The translations under genes were made by a program, and so were the position numbers. Of a stretch of DNA of 64,000 bases, positions 1 to 8,705 are shown piece after piece. The DNA is taken from positions 372,001 to 436,000 of the forward strand of contig CAVVFN010000002.1 in assembly GCA_963747515.1 (NCBI GenBank). Direction: 5' to 3'. The number at the start of each line of letters is the position of its first letter. The first letter of the stretch is position 1. The stretch comes from Mariniphaga sp963747515. GTDB taxonomy: Bacteria; Bacteroidota; Bacteroidia; Bacteroidales; Prolixibacteraceae. The notes under the pieces were generated by a model. It saw only the letters and a list, made by a program, of their open reading frames with translations. It made no database searches and was not told the DNA's origin.

Positions 1-2507
1 TGTACGACAATCGCGACCGCCTGGTGATGACCCAGGACGGGGAGCAGAGAAACGAGGCTGGCGGCACCTGGATTGCCACCCTGTACGATGAACTGAACCG
101 CCCGGTAATTACTGCAAAAGTGACGGCAGGAACCGACAGGTCAGTTGTTGAAAGCAACTTTGCAGATTTTGCAGCGGCAGCCGTTCAATCCAGTTCATCT
201 GATACGCTGGGATATACTCTTGCAAATGCATTGCCCGGAACATACAGCTTGGAGGAAACTGATATTCAAACGGTAACCTGGTATGATAAATACGATTTTT
301 TGCAGGCGCCTGATTTTGCAAGTGAAGACTATGGTTTTGCGGATTATCCCTTAACCGGTTTTACAGTGCCGGAAACCACAAAACTCAAGGGACTGGTAAC
401 GGGCACCTGGAAAAGGGTGCTGGTAAACATGAACGATGATGTTACCGACAGCCTGCTGCTGAGCGTAAGCTATTACGACGATTTTGGCCGTCCCACACGT
501 GTTATATCGGATAACCACCTGGGTGGAAAAGATGTGGTTTACACCAACTACAACTTTTCGGGGCAGGTAACCCAAACCACCATCCTTCACAACCACGGGC
601 AGTTTAACCAGGTACTTCTGGCCTCCACTTTTGATTACGACCACCAGGGCAGGTTGCTGAAAGAAAAGCTAAGTATTGATGAAGAGGATGAAATCACCCT
701 TGCTGCATACAAGTACAACGAACTGGGAGAGCAGGTTGTCAAATACCTGCATGGCAGCAGTGGCGGCAGTGATTTTAACCAGCAGGTGGATTATACCTAT
801 AATGAAAAAGGGTGGGTACGCAGGATGAACACGGTCAGTAACCTTGGCCGCGATTTGTTTGCCCTCGATTTAAGGTACAATACCCCCGGCAGCAGCGATG
901 CCCTTACAGCCGGTGCGCGCTACAACGGCAACATTTCAGAAATGCGTTGGGATGCCGGACTTCCCAAAGGCTATGGTTTTACCTACGATAACCTGAACCG
1001 GTTAACCGAAGCTGATTATGCTGAAGGAAGTTCATTTAACAGTAATCAGGATTATTTCAATACCGGATATGCATACGATAAAAATGGAAATATTGAAATA
1101 CTAAACAGATATAAGGGAGATAAGATTGACGGGTTAAATTATGAATATGATAATAATAATTTGAGTAACCGGCTGCTTTCTGTTACAGATGCAGAAAATA
1201 ATCCGGAAGGTTATCATGCCATTGGAGGTACTTACCTGTATGATTCAAACGGAAATATGAACAGTGACCCTTCAAAATTAACTATTATTGATTACAACTA
1301 TTTGAATTTACCTGAAAAAGTGAATTTTGGCGCTAACGACAACCTGCGCTACACCTATGATGCCACCGGGAACAAGTTAACAAAGACCGTTGAATTGGAT
1401 GGAAATGCTGAAATTGGCAGAACGGATTATTCCGGCAACTTCCTGTATGAAAATAATGATTTAAAATCTATCTTTACCTCTGCCGGAAGGATTGTTCCTT
1501 TTAAGAACAACGGAGAAATAGTATATAAATTTGAATACAACTTGCAGGACCATCTTGGGAATACAAGGGTTGTTTTTGGTGGCCACAGTAACGGCATGCC
1601 GGAAATAATGCAGGTAACGGATTATTACCCGTTTGGATTAGTTATGAACCAGCAAAACTACTTTGCTGATGGGGTTTTGTCTAACAAGTACCTTTATAAT
1701 AACAAGGAATTGCAGGACGATGAGCTGACTGGGAACAGTCTGGGGTGGTATGATTATGGTTCTCGCTACTACGACCCGGAACTTGCACGTTTTCACACTG
1801 TTGACCCACTTTCCGAGAACGAACACAATATTTCTTTATCACCTTACCATTATGTGGCAAATAATCCGATACTATTTATTGACCCTAACGGTGAAGATTG
1901 GTACGATATTAACGGAACAATTACCTGGAAAGACCAAGAAGGAGAATTAAAAATTGATGACCAGACGTACCAAAGTTTAGGCAAAAATGTATTAGTTGGT
2001 ACCCATAATAGGGACAAGGATGGAAATGAGGAAATAAATACAGCTACATTTAGCCTTTATCTTGAGCCAAACACAGAAGGGGCTTCTGCAACTATTAATG
2101 GGAATACAGTACCTGCCGATATAGAACAATTTGGGACATTAGCAGAAGGATTGTATGATGCAGAGTATACAACTTACAAAGGAGATGGTGCAATCCTGAT
2201 AGAGGGCGGTGGAGATGTCCCGACAGTCAGCGGAAATCCCAATAATCCTGATAATTACAATGCAGATGGGTCATTGAAACCAACTTCTGAACATGTGATG
2301 GATGAAGTTCTTTTCCATAAGGGAAACTGGGCAAGAGAATCATTATCTACGAATATGTTTAGAAATGGGAAAAGAGTTCAAATATCAGAGGGATGCCAGA
2401 CAGGTGGTTGTGGTCCAGGAAGCTTACCTAAATACAGAGCATTCATTAAAAATGCTGTTGGATTCAAGGGTAAATATTATCTAAGAGCTAATCCAAATAA
2501 AAAATGA
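1..2507 (+). CDS. Rhs/YD-repeat polymorphic toxin protein, 5'-truncated by the window edge
   Basis: The reading frame is open from base 3, so the N-terminus lies outside the window. The visible part is a chain of YD repeats (YDNRDRL, YTYDATGNKL, FDYDHQGR) that ends in the Rhs core hallmarks DYYPFG, LGWYDYGSRYYDPELARFHTVDPL and NPILFIDPNG around bases 1620-1890. Rhs cores form a hollow shell around a toxic C-terminal domain. Here the variable tip (about bases 1894-2507, some 205 residues) is more AT-rich than the core. It holds FHKGN (His codon at 2316) and SEGCQTG (Cys codon at 2394), the His/Cys arrangement of YkuD or L,D-transpeptidase-like folds. A peptidoglycan- or peptide-acting toxin is therefore plausible, but this is inference. 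A lipoprotein gene starts one base after the stop and is the likely immunity gene. Confidence 0.9.
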   Translation, partial: YDNRDRLVMTQDGEQRNEAGGTWIATLYDELNRPVITAKVTAGTDRSVVESNFADFAAAAVQSSSSDTLGYTLANALPGTYSLEETDIQTVTWYDKYDFLQAPDFASEDYGFADYPLTGFTVPETTKLKGLVTGTWKRVLVNMNDDVTDSLLLSVSYYDDFGRPTRVISDNHLGGKDVVYTNYNFSGQVTQTTILHNHGQFNQVLLASTFDYDHQGRLLKEKLSIDEEDEITLAAYKYNELGEQVVKYLHGSSGGSDFNQQVDYTYNEKGWVRRMNTVSNLGRDLFALDLRYNTPGSSDALTAGARYNGNISEMRWDAGLPKGYGFTYDNLNRLTEADYAEGSSFNSNQDYFNTGYAYDKNGNIEILNRYKGDKIDGLNYEYDNNNLSNRLLSVTDAENNPEGYHAIGGTYLYDSNGNMNSDPSKLTIIDYNYLNLPEKVNFGANDNLRYTYDATGNKLTKTVELDGNAEIGRTDYSGNFLYENNDLKSIFTSAGRIVPFKNNGEIVYKFEYNLQDHLGNTRVVFGGHSNGMPEIMQVTDYYPFGLVMNQQNYFADGVLSNKYLYNNKELQDDELTGNSLGWYDYGSRYYDPELARFHTVDPLSENEHNISLSPYHYVANNPILFIDPNGEDWYDINGTITWKDQEGELKIDDQTYQSLGKNVLVGTHNRDKDGNEEINTATFSLYLEPNTEGASATINGNTVPADIEQFGTLAEGLYDAEYTTYKGDGAILIEGGGDVPTVSGNPNNPDNYNADGSLKPTSEHVMDEVLFHKGNWARESLSTNMFRNGKRVQISEGCQTGGCGPGSLPKYRAFIKNAVGFKGKYYLRANPNKK

Positions 2508-2508
2508 C

Positions 2509-2898
2509 ATGAAATATATTTTCTTCCTAATATCGTTATTCTCTCTGCTTTCGTGCAATAGCCAAATATCAATGGAAGGTACTACTTGGCAATATGACTA
2601 TGGCAACGGGAAATTAGATGAAATTAAATTCACTGAACAAAACTATACGCAATATAGTGCAGAGACTGGAGAGCATTATTATGGCACCTATTCTACAAAT
2701 GGAGACACCATTATTATGCACCAAGAAAAGGGAGAGTTTGACCATGAGTTTAAAGAAGACTCACGCCATCGAGCAGGGGAAAGTACATTTAAGATGCTTT
2801 TAAAAAATGGCAAGGAGTTAGGATATAAAGATAACTGGCAAGGAGACCACTGGGGAGATAATTATTTTTTCTCACCTGTTGATTCTAAAACTGAATAA
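2509..2898 (+). CDS. Small lipoprotein, candidate immunity protein to the upstream Rhs tip
   Basis: The product is 129 residues with a lipoprotein signal (MKYIFFLISLFSLLSC, lipobox LLSC, Cys16), so it should sit in the periplasm or outer membrane. The start is one base downstream of the Rhs stop, the spacing expected of a toxin-immunity pair. I do not recognise a named family; the mature part is polar, with GTYSTNGDTIIM and a GDHWGDNYFF segment near the end. A periplasmic immunity protein fits a toxin acting on peptidoglycan or in the periplasm. The link to immunity rests on position and signal only. A strong hairpin terminator follows at once. Confidence 0.7.
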   Translation: MKYIFFLISLFSLLSCNSQISMEGTTWQYDYGNGKLDEIKFTEQNYTQYSAETGEHYYGTYSTNGDTIIMHQEKGEFDHEFKEDSRHRAGESTFKMLLKNGKELGYKDNWQGDHWGDNYFFSPVDSKTE

Positions 2899-2902
2899 CA
2901 TT

Positions 2903-2931
2903 AAAAAGCCCGGCATTGACCGGGCTTTTTT
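2903..2931 (+). terminator. Rho-independent terminator after the first Rhs/immunity pair
   Basis: An 11-bp perfect stem (AAAAAGCCCGG / CCGGGCTTTTT) with a 6-base loop is followed by T residues. It closes the Rhs-immunity transcript and overlaps the end of the XRE fragment on the other strand. Confidence 0.9.
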
Positions 2932-3133
2932 AATGTATGATACTCTGTATTTTAGTCCTCTCCAGGAAGGCATCAAGCAGGGCATAAACATGCTTGCGGT
3001 CTTCGTCTTTCAGTAACTGGATATCCTTAATGCGGTTCACGGTTTTTCTGTCAAAAGCAGGGGTGGCGGTTTCGTCGACCAGGTAGTCCAGTATCACTTC
3101 AAAAACATCTGCAATTTTTTTAGTTGTTTCCAC
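2930..3133 (-). pseudogene. 3' fragment of an XRE-family regulator
   Basis: The 67 codons read like the last part of a Cro/C1-type helix-turn-helix regulator: the final HTH helix and linker (VETTKKIADVFEV, LDYLVDE) followed by a helical tail with LKDEDRKHVYALLDAFL. The recognition helix that should precede PxVETTKKIA is missing. Upstream of base 3133 the sequence turns into Rhs-related DNA. The apparent start is a GTG inside what was the HTH domain. This is a truncated relic, not a working regulator. Confidence 0.7.
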
Positions 3134-5124
3134 AAATGGTGATGCTCTTCCGAAACATCCATCCGGGAGGAAAAGATGTGGTTTACACCAACTACAACTT
3201 TACAGGGCAGGTAACCCAGACTACCATCCTTCACAACCACGGGCAAAGCAACCAGATAAAACTGGCCACCGCTTATGAATACGACCACCAGGGCAGGCCG
3301 GTAAAAGAAACGCTGAAGGTAAACCAGGAGGATGACATCACCCTTGCAGCCTGGAAGTACAACCAGTTGGGAGAGCAAGTTGTTAAATACCTGCATGGCA
3401 GCAGCAGCGGCAGCAACTTTAACCAGCAGGTGGATTATACCTATAATGAGAAAGGATGGCTGCGCAGGCAAAACAGCATTGCCGACCCGGGCAGGGACCT
3501 TTTTACCCAGGAACTCAGGTACAGCGACAGTGGCAGCGGCTACTACAACGGCAACATCCGGCAGACCGGCTGGCTCAGTACCGGCAGCATTGCAAAGAAC
3601 TACACCTTCAGCTACGACAGCCTCAGCCGGCTGAAAACAGCTTTATATGCTGACGGAATCAGCGACGGGCATTTTAATACCGGTTATTCCTACGATGCCA
3701 ACGGAAACATCAGCACCCTTTCCCGCAAGGCGGATAACGTTGAAATTGATGCCCTGGGTTATTTTTACTTAAATAATGGGAACAAGTTGCAATCGGTTAC
3801 CGATGGAGGCACCAACGATGGCTATTTTGCAGTAGCAGAAGATTATACCTACGATGCGAACGGGAACATGAATTCAGATCCCTCCAAAGGAACCACCATT
3901 AAATACAATTACCTGAACCTGCCTAAAGAAGTAAGCTTTGGCGCCAACGACAACCTGCGATACACGTATGATGCCACCGGGAACAAGTTAACAAAGACAG
4001 TTGAACTGGATGGAAATGCTGAAATTGGCAGAACGGATTATTCCGGCAGCTTCCTGTATGAAAATAATGATTTAAAGGCTATCTTTACCAGTGAAGGGCG
4101 CATTATTCCCTTTGATAACAATGGTGAGGTTGTGTATAAATTCGAGTACAGTCTGAAAGATCATTTGGGAAACAGCAGGGTAGTTTTCAGCGGCCACAGC
4201 AATGGTATGCCTGAAGTGATGCAGGTAACGGATTACTACCCGTTTGGGCTAATAATGAACCAGCAGAACTACTTTGCCGATGGTGTTTTGGACAACAAAT
4301 ACCTTTATAACGGCAAGGAGCTGCAGGACGATGAGCTGGCGGGGAATAGTTTGGGGTGGTATGATTATGGGGCGAGGTTTTATGACGCGGAATTGGGGAG
4401 GTGGCATGTTGTTGACCCGATGGCCAAAGAGCGTTATTGGCTAACTCCTTACAACTACGTTCAGAATAATCCATTATTAAGGATTGATCCTGATGGGAGG
4501 TTGGATGATATTATTGATATTGAAAAGTCTTCAGGAAAAATTAATGTTACTCAAGCTGCGGGAGATGATGTTGTAAGGCTAGTGGACAACGGGTCTATAA
4601 AGGATAGTTATACATATGGGTCTAATGGGAGTTTCACATCAGAGAATGTTTTAGAAAAAAGTGATAAAGTTACAACAATAACATCTACTAACTCGGACAA
4701 AGCTGAGACATTCTATCGATTTGCGGCAGGATCAGATGTTGAATTTGGAAAGTTAGATGTACAATCTCCAACAGGAGAAAACATATCAGTTGTTACCACT
4801 TCACACGACAGAACTCAAGTATCTACACTTCCTGGGATAGCTATAGATTTTTCCAATAGGGGATTTACAGGAATTAAGCAATCGCATTCACATCCTAGAG
4901 GAGAAAGCATTCCAAGTGGGCATTATGGTTACGAAAAGGGCAACCCATATAGTTTAATGCCATATACTATAAATGGTAAGAAAGTTGATGATGCAGGAAA
5001 TGCAGTTGGAACTAGATCCCTTAATGGATTTGGTAATACTAAATTTGAAATATACAACCCAGTTAATAAAACAAAATCAATTTATGATGGAGTTCATAGG
5101 ACACAGATTAATATACCTCTGTAA
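3124..5124 (+). CDS. Displaced Rhs core and tip with JAB-like C-terminal domain
   Basis: From about base 3167 the sequence matches the inner part of the upstream Rhs gene from base 521 on (GGKDVVYTNYNF, QVVKYLHGSSSGS). The N-terminal shell and secretion region are absent and the listed ATG lies in junction DNA, so this is a displaced 3' cassette rather than a complete gene. The core ends with NPLLRIDPDG near base 4490. The tip (about 208 residues) includes ETFYRFAAGSDVEFG and SHSHPRGESIPSG (His codons at 4885 and 4891). It resembles the JAB-like toxin 1 group of polymorphic toxins, although the Asp of a canonical JAMM motif is not evident (SGHY). An overlapping lipoprotein gene follows. Expression would need recombination into a full-length rhs gene or an unseen start. 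Confidence 0.8.
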   Translation: MFPQMVMLFRNIHPGGKDVVYTNYNFTGQVTQTTILHNHGQSNQIKLATAYEYDHQGRPVKETLKVNQEDDITLAAWKYNQLGEQVVKYLHGSSSGSNFNQQVDYTYNEKGWLRRQNSIADPGRDLFTQELRYSDSGSGYYNGNIRQTGWLSTGSIAKNYTFSYDSLSRLKTALYADGISDGHFNTGYSYDANGNISTLSRKADNVEIDALGYFYLNNGNKLQSVTDGGTNDGYFAVAEDYTYDANGNMNSDPSKGTTIKYNYLNLPKEVSFGANDNLRYTYDATGNKLTKTVELDGNAEIGRTDYSGSFLYENNDLKAIFTSEGRIIPFDNNGEVVYKFEYSLKDHLGNSRVVFSGHSNGMPEVMQVTDYYPFGLIMNQQNYFADGVLDNKYLYNGKELQDDELAGNSLGWYDYGARFYDAELGRWHVVDPMAKERYWLTPYNYVQNNPLLRIDPDGRLDDIIDIEKSSGKINVTQAAGDDVVRLVDNGSIKDSYTYGSNGSFTSENVLEKSDKVTTITSTNSDKAETFYRFAAGSDVEFGKLDVQSPTGENISVVTTSHDRTQVSTLPGIAIDFSNRGFTGIKQSHSHPRGESIPSGHYGYEKGNPYSLMPYTINGKKVDDAGNAVGTRSLNGFGNTKFEIYNPVNKTKSIYDGVHRTQINIPL

Positions 5125-5623
5125 AACTTTACTGTTTTGTATTGTACTTAGCTCTTGTCAGAGTATCAAATCAGATGCTCAGGGAAATAAGCTACTTGAA
5201 TGCATTTTAACCAATTTCATTATAGCTGAGGATAATGGTAATCAGCAGGGTTCTTTTCTGGTTGGTCAACACGATCATTGGGGAAAATCTTCTTCGATGA
5301 TTATTGTTTCATATATACCATACGATAAAAGTGAATTTATTCAAGCTGAAGAAAAAAGTAGGTTTAATCAAATTAATGTTTACTTCTACCGAACTGAAAT
5401 GTCGGAGGACAATAATGAGAAAATCATTCAAAAAATACCGAATCAATTGAAATGGGAGCCTTTTAAAAGCCGATATTCTATGAATGCAGTGCCGCCACCA
5501 TTTGACCCGATAACCGTACAATTTATCTTCAATTATGCAAGTAATTGTGTGGAAAAAATTCTCATCGGAGAAAATCACTTGCAAAAGGGTTGGGAAACAA
5601 AATGCAAATCTTGCCTCAATTAA
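5084..5623 (+). CDS. Lipoprotein, candidate immunity to the JAB-like Rhs tip
   Basis: I place the start at the tandem ATG ATG (5084/5087), which overlaps the end of the Rhs tip by about 40 bases. This gives about 179 residues with a signal ending in the lipobox LSSC (CIVLSSCQS). The longer frame upstream of this is only a shadow of the Rhs gene. The mature protein contains HDHWGKSSSMIIVSYIP and a Cys-containing C-terminus (KCKSCLN). I recognise no family. Translational overlap with the toxin tip and lipoprotein export support an immunity role. The gene ends directly before the next Rhs fragment, so tip and immunity travel as one module. Confidence 0.65.
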   Translation: MMEFIGHRLIYLCKTLLFCIVLSSCQSIKSDAQGNKLLECILTNFIIAEDNGNQQGSFLVGQHDHWGKSSSMIIVSYIPYDKSEFIQAEEKSRFNQINVYFYRTEMSEDNNEKIIQKIPNQLKWEPFKSRYSMNAVPPPFDPITVQFIFNYASNCVEKILIGENHLQKGWETKCKSCLN

Positions 5624-5661
5624 TAGCAAGGATGTATCACCCGTTAAGCCAAGTCAATCAT

Positions 5662-6267
5662 AACGGAAACAAGTTGCAATCGATTACCGACGGAGGCACC
5701 AATGATGGCTATTTTGCAGTAGCAGGAGATTATACCTACGATGCGAACGGGAACATGGATTCAGACCCCTCGAAAGGAACCACTATTAAATACAATTACC
5801 TGAATCTGCCAAAAGAAGTGAGCTTTGGCGCCAACGACAACCTGCGTTACACCTATGATGCCACCGGCAACAAGTTAACAAAGACGGTTGAACTGGATGG
5901 AAATGCTGAAATTGGCAGAACGGATTATTCAGGTAACTTCCTGTATGAAAATAATGATTTAAAAGCAATCTTTACCTCTGCCGGTAGGATTGTTCCTTTT
6001 GATAACAACGGCGAAGTTCTTTACAAATATGAATATAACTTGCAGGACCACCTTGGGAATACAAGAGTAGTCTTCAGCGGCCACAGCAACGGCATGCCGG
6101 AAGTGATGCAGGTAACGGATTATTATCCGTTTGGCTTAGTAATGAACCAGGAGAATTATTTTGCCGATGGGGTTTTGTTTAACAAATACCTGTATAATGG
6201 AAAGGAGCTGCAGGACGATGAACTGGCAGGGAATAGTCTGGGGTGGTATGATTACGGGAACAGATAA
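5662..6267 (+). pseudogene. Rhs core fragment without toxin tip
   Basis: This block matches bases about 3775-4370 of the preceding cassette almost base for base (GNKLQSITDGGTNDG, NLRYTYDATGNKLTK, DYYPFGLVMNQ, LAGNSLGWYDYGNR) and then stops abruptly inside the conserved Rhs core end. The DPxG motif and any tip are missing. The open frame through the junction starts inside the previous immunity gene and is an artefact. It is most likely a remnant of a cassette whose tip was replaced by the toxin-antitoxin pair that follows. Confidence 0.85.
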
Positions 6268-6312
6268 AAAGAAGTATTGTAAAATTTCCTGTTTTGGTTG
6301 ATACTGGTCTTC

Positions 6313-6648
6313 TTATTCTAATAACCCAGCCAACCTAAGCAGTTCATCAAGTTCCTTATCCGAAATACTTTCCTTATCGCCTTTATCATAGATGGAGAGC
6401 AGGAACACAGACCCGGCCACAATTTTTACACAGGTAATTACACGGCTGCCGCCACTTTTGCCTTTTCCTTTTGAGGTAATGGACATTCGGATTTTATAAC
6501 AATCCTTGCCTAGTGGTTGTCCTTGTTTTGGTTCTTTTTTAAGGGAATCAACTAAAGCCTTGTAATCGTTTTTTACAGACGGGTATTTTTTCGAAAGCTT
6601 TTTCAGTTCCTTATCGAAAAAATCGGTAGTATAAATATTAAAGCTCAT
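6313..6648 (-). CDS. Type II toxin of the RelE/ParE superfamily
   Basis: The 111-residue protein has the order and spacing of RelE/ParE-fold toxins: an N-terminal strand (FNIYTTDFF), a long basic helical hairpin (KELKKLSKKYPSVKNDYKALVDSL), GQPLGKDCYKIRMSI, and a final strand with VFLLSIYDKGDKESIS. Members usually cleave mRNA on the ribosome or poison gyrase; which applies here cannot be told. It overlaps the antitoxin gene upstream by 11 bases, so the two are co-translated. The pair lies between two Rhs fragments. Confidence 0.8.
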   Translation of the reverse strand: MSFNIYTTDFFDKELKKLSKKYPSVKNDYKALVDSLKKEPKQGQPLGKDCYKIRMSITSKGKGKSGGSRVITCVKIVAGSVFLLSIYDKGDKESISDKELDELLRLAGLLE

Positions 6649-6856
6649 CGAGCAACTGGTCTGCGGTTTTTAAATTAATTTCCCCTTTAAGGTGCTGTTT
6701 CACCTGTTCAAGCGAATTTTTAGTCCCTTCCACAAACTCCAATTGCTTTTTGTTCAGTTTCGGTTTGTCAGAGATTTTAACAAAACCAAGGCTTTTGACC
6801 AGTTCCATAAAGAATGGATATTTTTTATCAGGGATATTTAAAGTTACTTGCTTCAT
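6638..6856 (-). CDS. Antitoxin partner of the RelE/ParE-like toxin
   Basis: The 72-residue protein begins MKQVTLNIPDKKYPFF, a short strand that probably dimerises, and continues with a helical tail (KKQLEFVEGTKNSLEQVKQHL). This is a common Bacteroidota antitoxin layout. It precedes and overlaps the toxin. A -7 type element TATTTTTG reads toward it at 6929-6922, so the module probably has its own promoter. Its first 15 residues closely match those of the MazF-linked antitoxin at 8706-8921, although the two toxins belong to different families. Confidence 0.75.
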   Translation of the reverse strand: MKQVTLNIPDKKYPFFMELVKSLGFVKISDKPKLNKKQLEFVEGTKNSLEQVKQHLKGEINLKTADQLLDEL

Positions 6857-6954
6857 AAACCTTTATTTTTGTGCTAAAACGGCCTGAATCTCCGGCATGC
6901 GAATACCAGAAATTCATTTGACAAAAATAACAAAAAGAAAAGTTCCATGCAAGC

Positions 6955-7240
6955 GGGCAATGCAACCAGCTGTTACTTGCGACCGCTTATGAATACGACC
7001 ACCAGGGCAGGCCGGTAAAAGAAATGCTGAAGGTAAACCAGGAGGACGACATCACCCTTGCAGCCTGGAAGTACAACCAGTTGGGAGAGCAGGTTGTCAA
7101 ATACCTGCATGGCAGCAGCAGCGGCAGCAACTTTAACCAGCAGGTGGATTATACCTATAATGAGAAAGGATGGCTGCGCAGGCAAAACAGCATTGCCGAC
7201 CCTGGCAGGGACCTTTTTGCCCAGGAATTGTATATCTCGT
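6955..7240 (+). pseudogene. Rhs core fragment, left half of an interrupted cassette
   Basis: The sequence matches bases 3247-3515 of the second cassette (LLATAYEYDHQGRPVKE, EDDITLAAWKYNQLGEQVV, GRDLFAQEL). At 7240 the match ends and unrelated DNA carrying an antitoxin gene begins. Rhs homology resumes at about 7783, roughly 50 bases further along the Rhs sequence, so the two halves were once one cassette. Confidence 0.85.
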
Positions 7241-7365
7241 TTATTATAAAGTTTTTAAGTATTTTTTTGTAATCATTCTGTTTGTAGGGTTGTTTAATGT
7301 AATCCACTTCACATTCAATATAACGACGATAAGTTTCTATTTAGGAATCTTCAAAGCAATAAATA

Positions 7366-7647
7366 TCAGTACAGTCGACGTGCAACTGTTATCTCTCTTA
7401 TTGCTCTTGATACATGTGGGCCTTTTAGCAGGTCTTTGGCATCGCGGGCTTTTAACTTACCTTGTTTAATCAGGTTCATTTCTTCAACAGCCTGTTTCAA
7501 GCCTGAGAGAATCTCTTCTTTCGATTGTTCCCCGAGCTCTACCTCTTCCAGTCCTCTGAATTTTTCTTTAAGCCCTTCCCATTCCTGGATGGGAATGAAT
7601 ACGCCGGCTGTCTGCCCTTTGCTGTCTGAAATATATTGAATATTCAT
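7366..7647 (-). CDS. Orphan antitoxin with an altered C-terminus
   Basis: The start MNIQYISDSKGQTAGVFIPIQEWE is typical of small Bacteroidota antitoxins that precede RelE-like toxins. A helical region follows with EEILSGLKQAVEEMNLIKQGKLKARDAKDLL. After DLL such proteins normally stop; here the frame runs on into KGPHVSRAIREITVARRLY. No toxin gene follows, which suggests that a deletion removed the antitoxin's last codons and the toxin. A -7 like element TATATTTG lies upstream on this strand (7682-7675). It sits inside an Rhs cassette split at 7240/7783. Confidence 0.6.
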   Translation of the reverse strand: MNIQYISDSKGQTAGVFIPIQEWEGLKEKFRGLEEVELGEQSKEEILSGLKQAVEEMNLIKQGKLKARDAKDLLKGPHVSRAIREITVARRLY

Positions 7648-7782
7648 AAACTATCATGTTTTCCTTATAAGGTACAAATATACAAAATGTAAAATTACAT
7701 AGAATGCATTTAATAAGGTGGATACAATATACGAAGGCTATTGACGGATTGAAATCATTTTCTGCGCAAATGATGGGCATAA

Positions 7783-8345
7783 GACCGGCTGGCTCAGTAC
7801 CGGCAGCATTGCCAAGAACACACGTTCAGCTACGACAGCCTCAGCCGCCTGAGAACTGCTATATACGCTGATGGAATCAGTGATGGTCATTTTAATACGG
7901 CTTATTCCTACGATGCCAACGGAAACATCAGCACCCTTTCCCGCAAGGCGGATAATGTTGAAATTGATGCCCTGATTTATACCTACTTAAGCGGGAACAA
8001 GTTGCAATCGGTTATGCGACGGAGGAATCCGGAAGGTTATTATGCGGTGGCAGAACATATATATATGATGCGAACGGGAACATGAACAGACCCTTCAAAA
8101 TGAACTCCATTGATTACAACTATTTGAATTTACCTGAAAAAGTGAATTTTGGCGCCAACGACAACCTGCGCTACACCTATGATGCCACCGGAAACAAGTT
8201 AACAAAGACGGTTGAACTGGATGGAAATGATGAAATTGGCAATACAGATTATTCAGGCAATTTCCTGTATGAAAATAATGAATTAAAAGCTATATTTACC
8301 TCTGCCGGAAGGATAGTTCCTTTTGATAACAACTGCGAAGTTCTA
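7783..8345 (+). pseudogene. Rhs core fragment, right half, frameshifted
   Basis: Rhs homology resumes with a match to base 3562 onward of the second cassette and continues through GNISTLSRKADNVEID, then NLRYTYDATGNKLTK, and stops near 8345 within AGRIVPFDNN. Several small indels break the frame (for instance near 7817, 8015 and 8085), so no long protein is encoded; the longest stretch starts at 8082. Its right end is replaced by the MazF-type module. Confidence 0.85.
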
Positions 8346-8363
8346 AAAAACCTTAATGTTTTA

Positions 8364-8702
8364 CTACTTAAACAGTTCAATAATTTTTTTAATCACAGAA
8401 TCAAGGAATCCTGTATCAACTGCTGTATTTTTCGAAATAATAAGATTTTCATTCAACAGGAATATCTTGTGTAACCGGATGCAACTTTGCAAAGGGAGTT
8501 CTTTATCGTTAATGTAATTATTTTTATTTATCAGGAGCGAAAGGTTATCGTAACGAATTTTGGAAGTAATTTGTACCATCAGGTAATCCCCGGTATTATT
8601 AACCGAGTCGTTGGATATAATAAGTGCCGGCCTTTTTTTTGTGCTGGATAAATCCGAAAACGGAAATCTTATAATAACAATATCACCTTTTTTGTACCGC
8701 AT
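8364..8702 (-). CDS. Type II toxin, PemK/MazF family endoribonuclease
   Basis: The 112-residue protein starts with the family signature YKKGDIVIIRFPFSDLSSTKKRPALII and continues with GDYLMVQITSK and SCIRLHKIFLL, the strands of the PemK/MazF barrel. Family members cut mRNA at short sequence motifs. The length is normal and it looks intact. The antitoxin gene ends 3 bases upstream. The toxin's 3' end abuts the truncated Rhs fragment at 8345. Confidence 0.9.
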   Translation of the reverse strand: MRYKKGDIVIIRFPFSDLSSTKKRPALIISNDSVNNTGDYLMVQITSKIRYDNLSLLINKNNYINDKELPLQSCIRLHKIFLLNENLIISKNTAVDTGFLDSVIKKIIELFK

Positions 8703-8705
8703 CTT

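Noticed and set aside
3094..3471. Minus-strand frames across Rhs cores
   Set aside because: Repeated antisense frames (LLVKVAAAAAAMQV) arise from the conserved Rhs DNA on the other strand.
4973..5083. Long N-terminus of the immunity lipoprotein
   Set aside because: It is a frame shadow of the Rhs tip; the lipoprotein signal starts only at 5084/5087.
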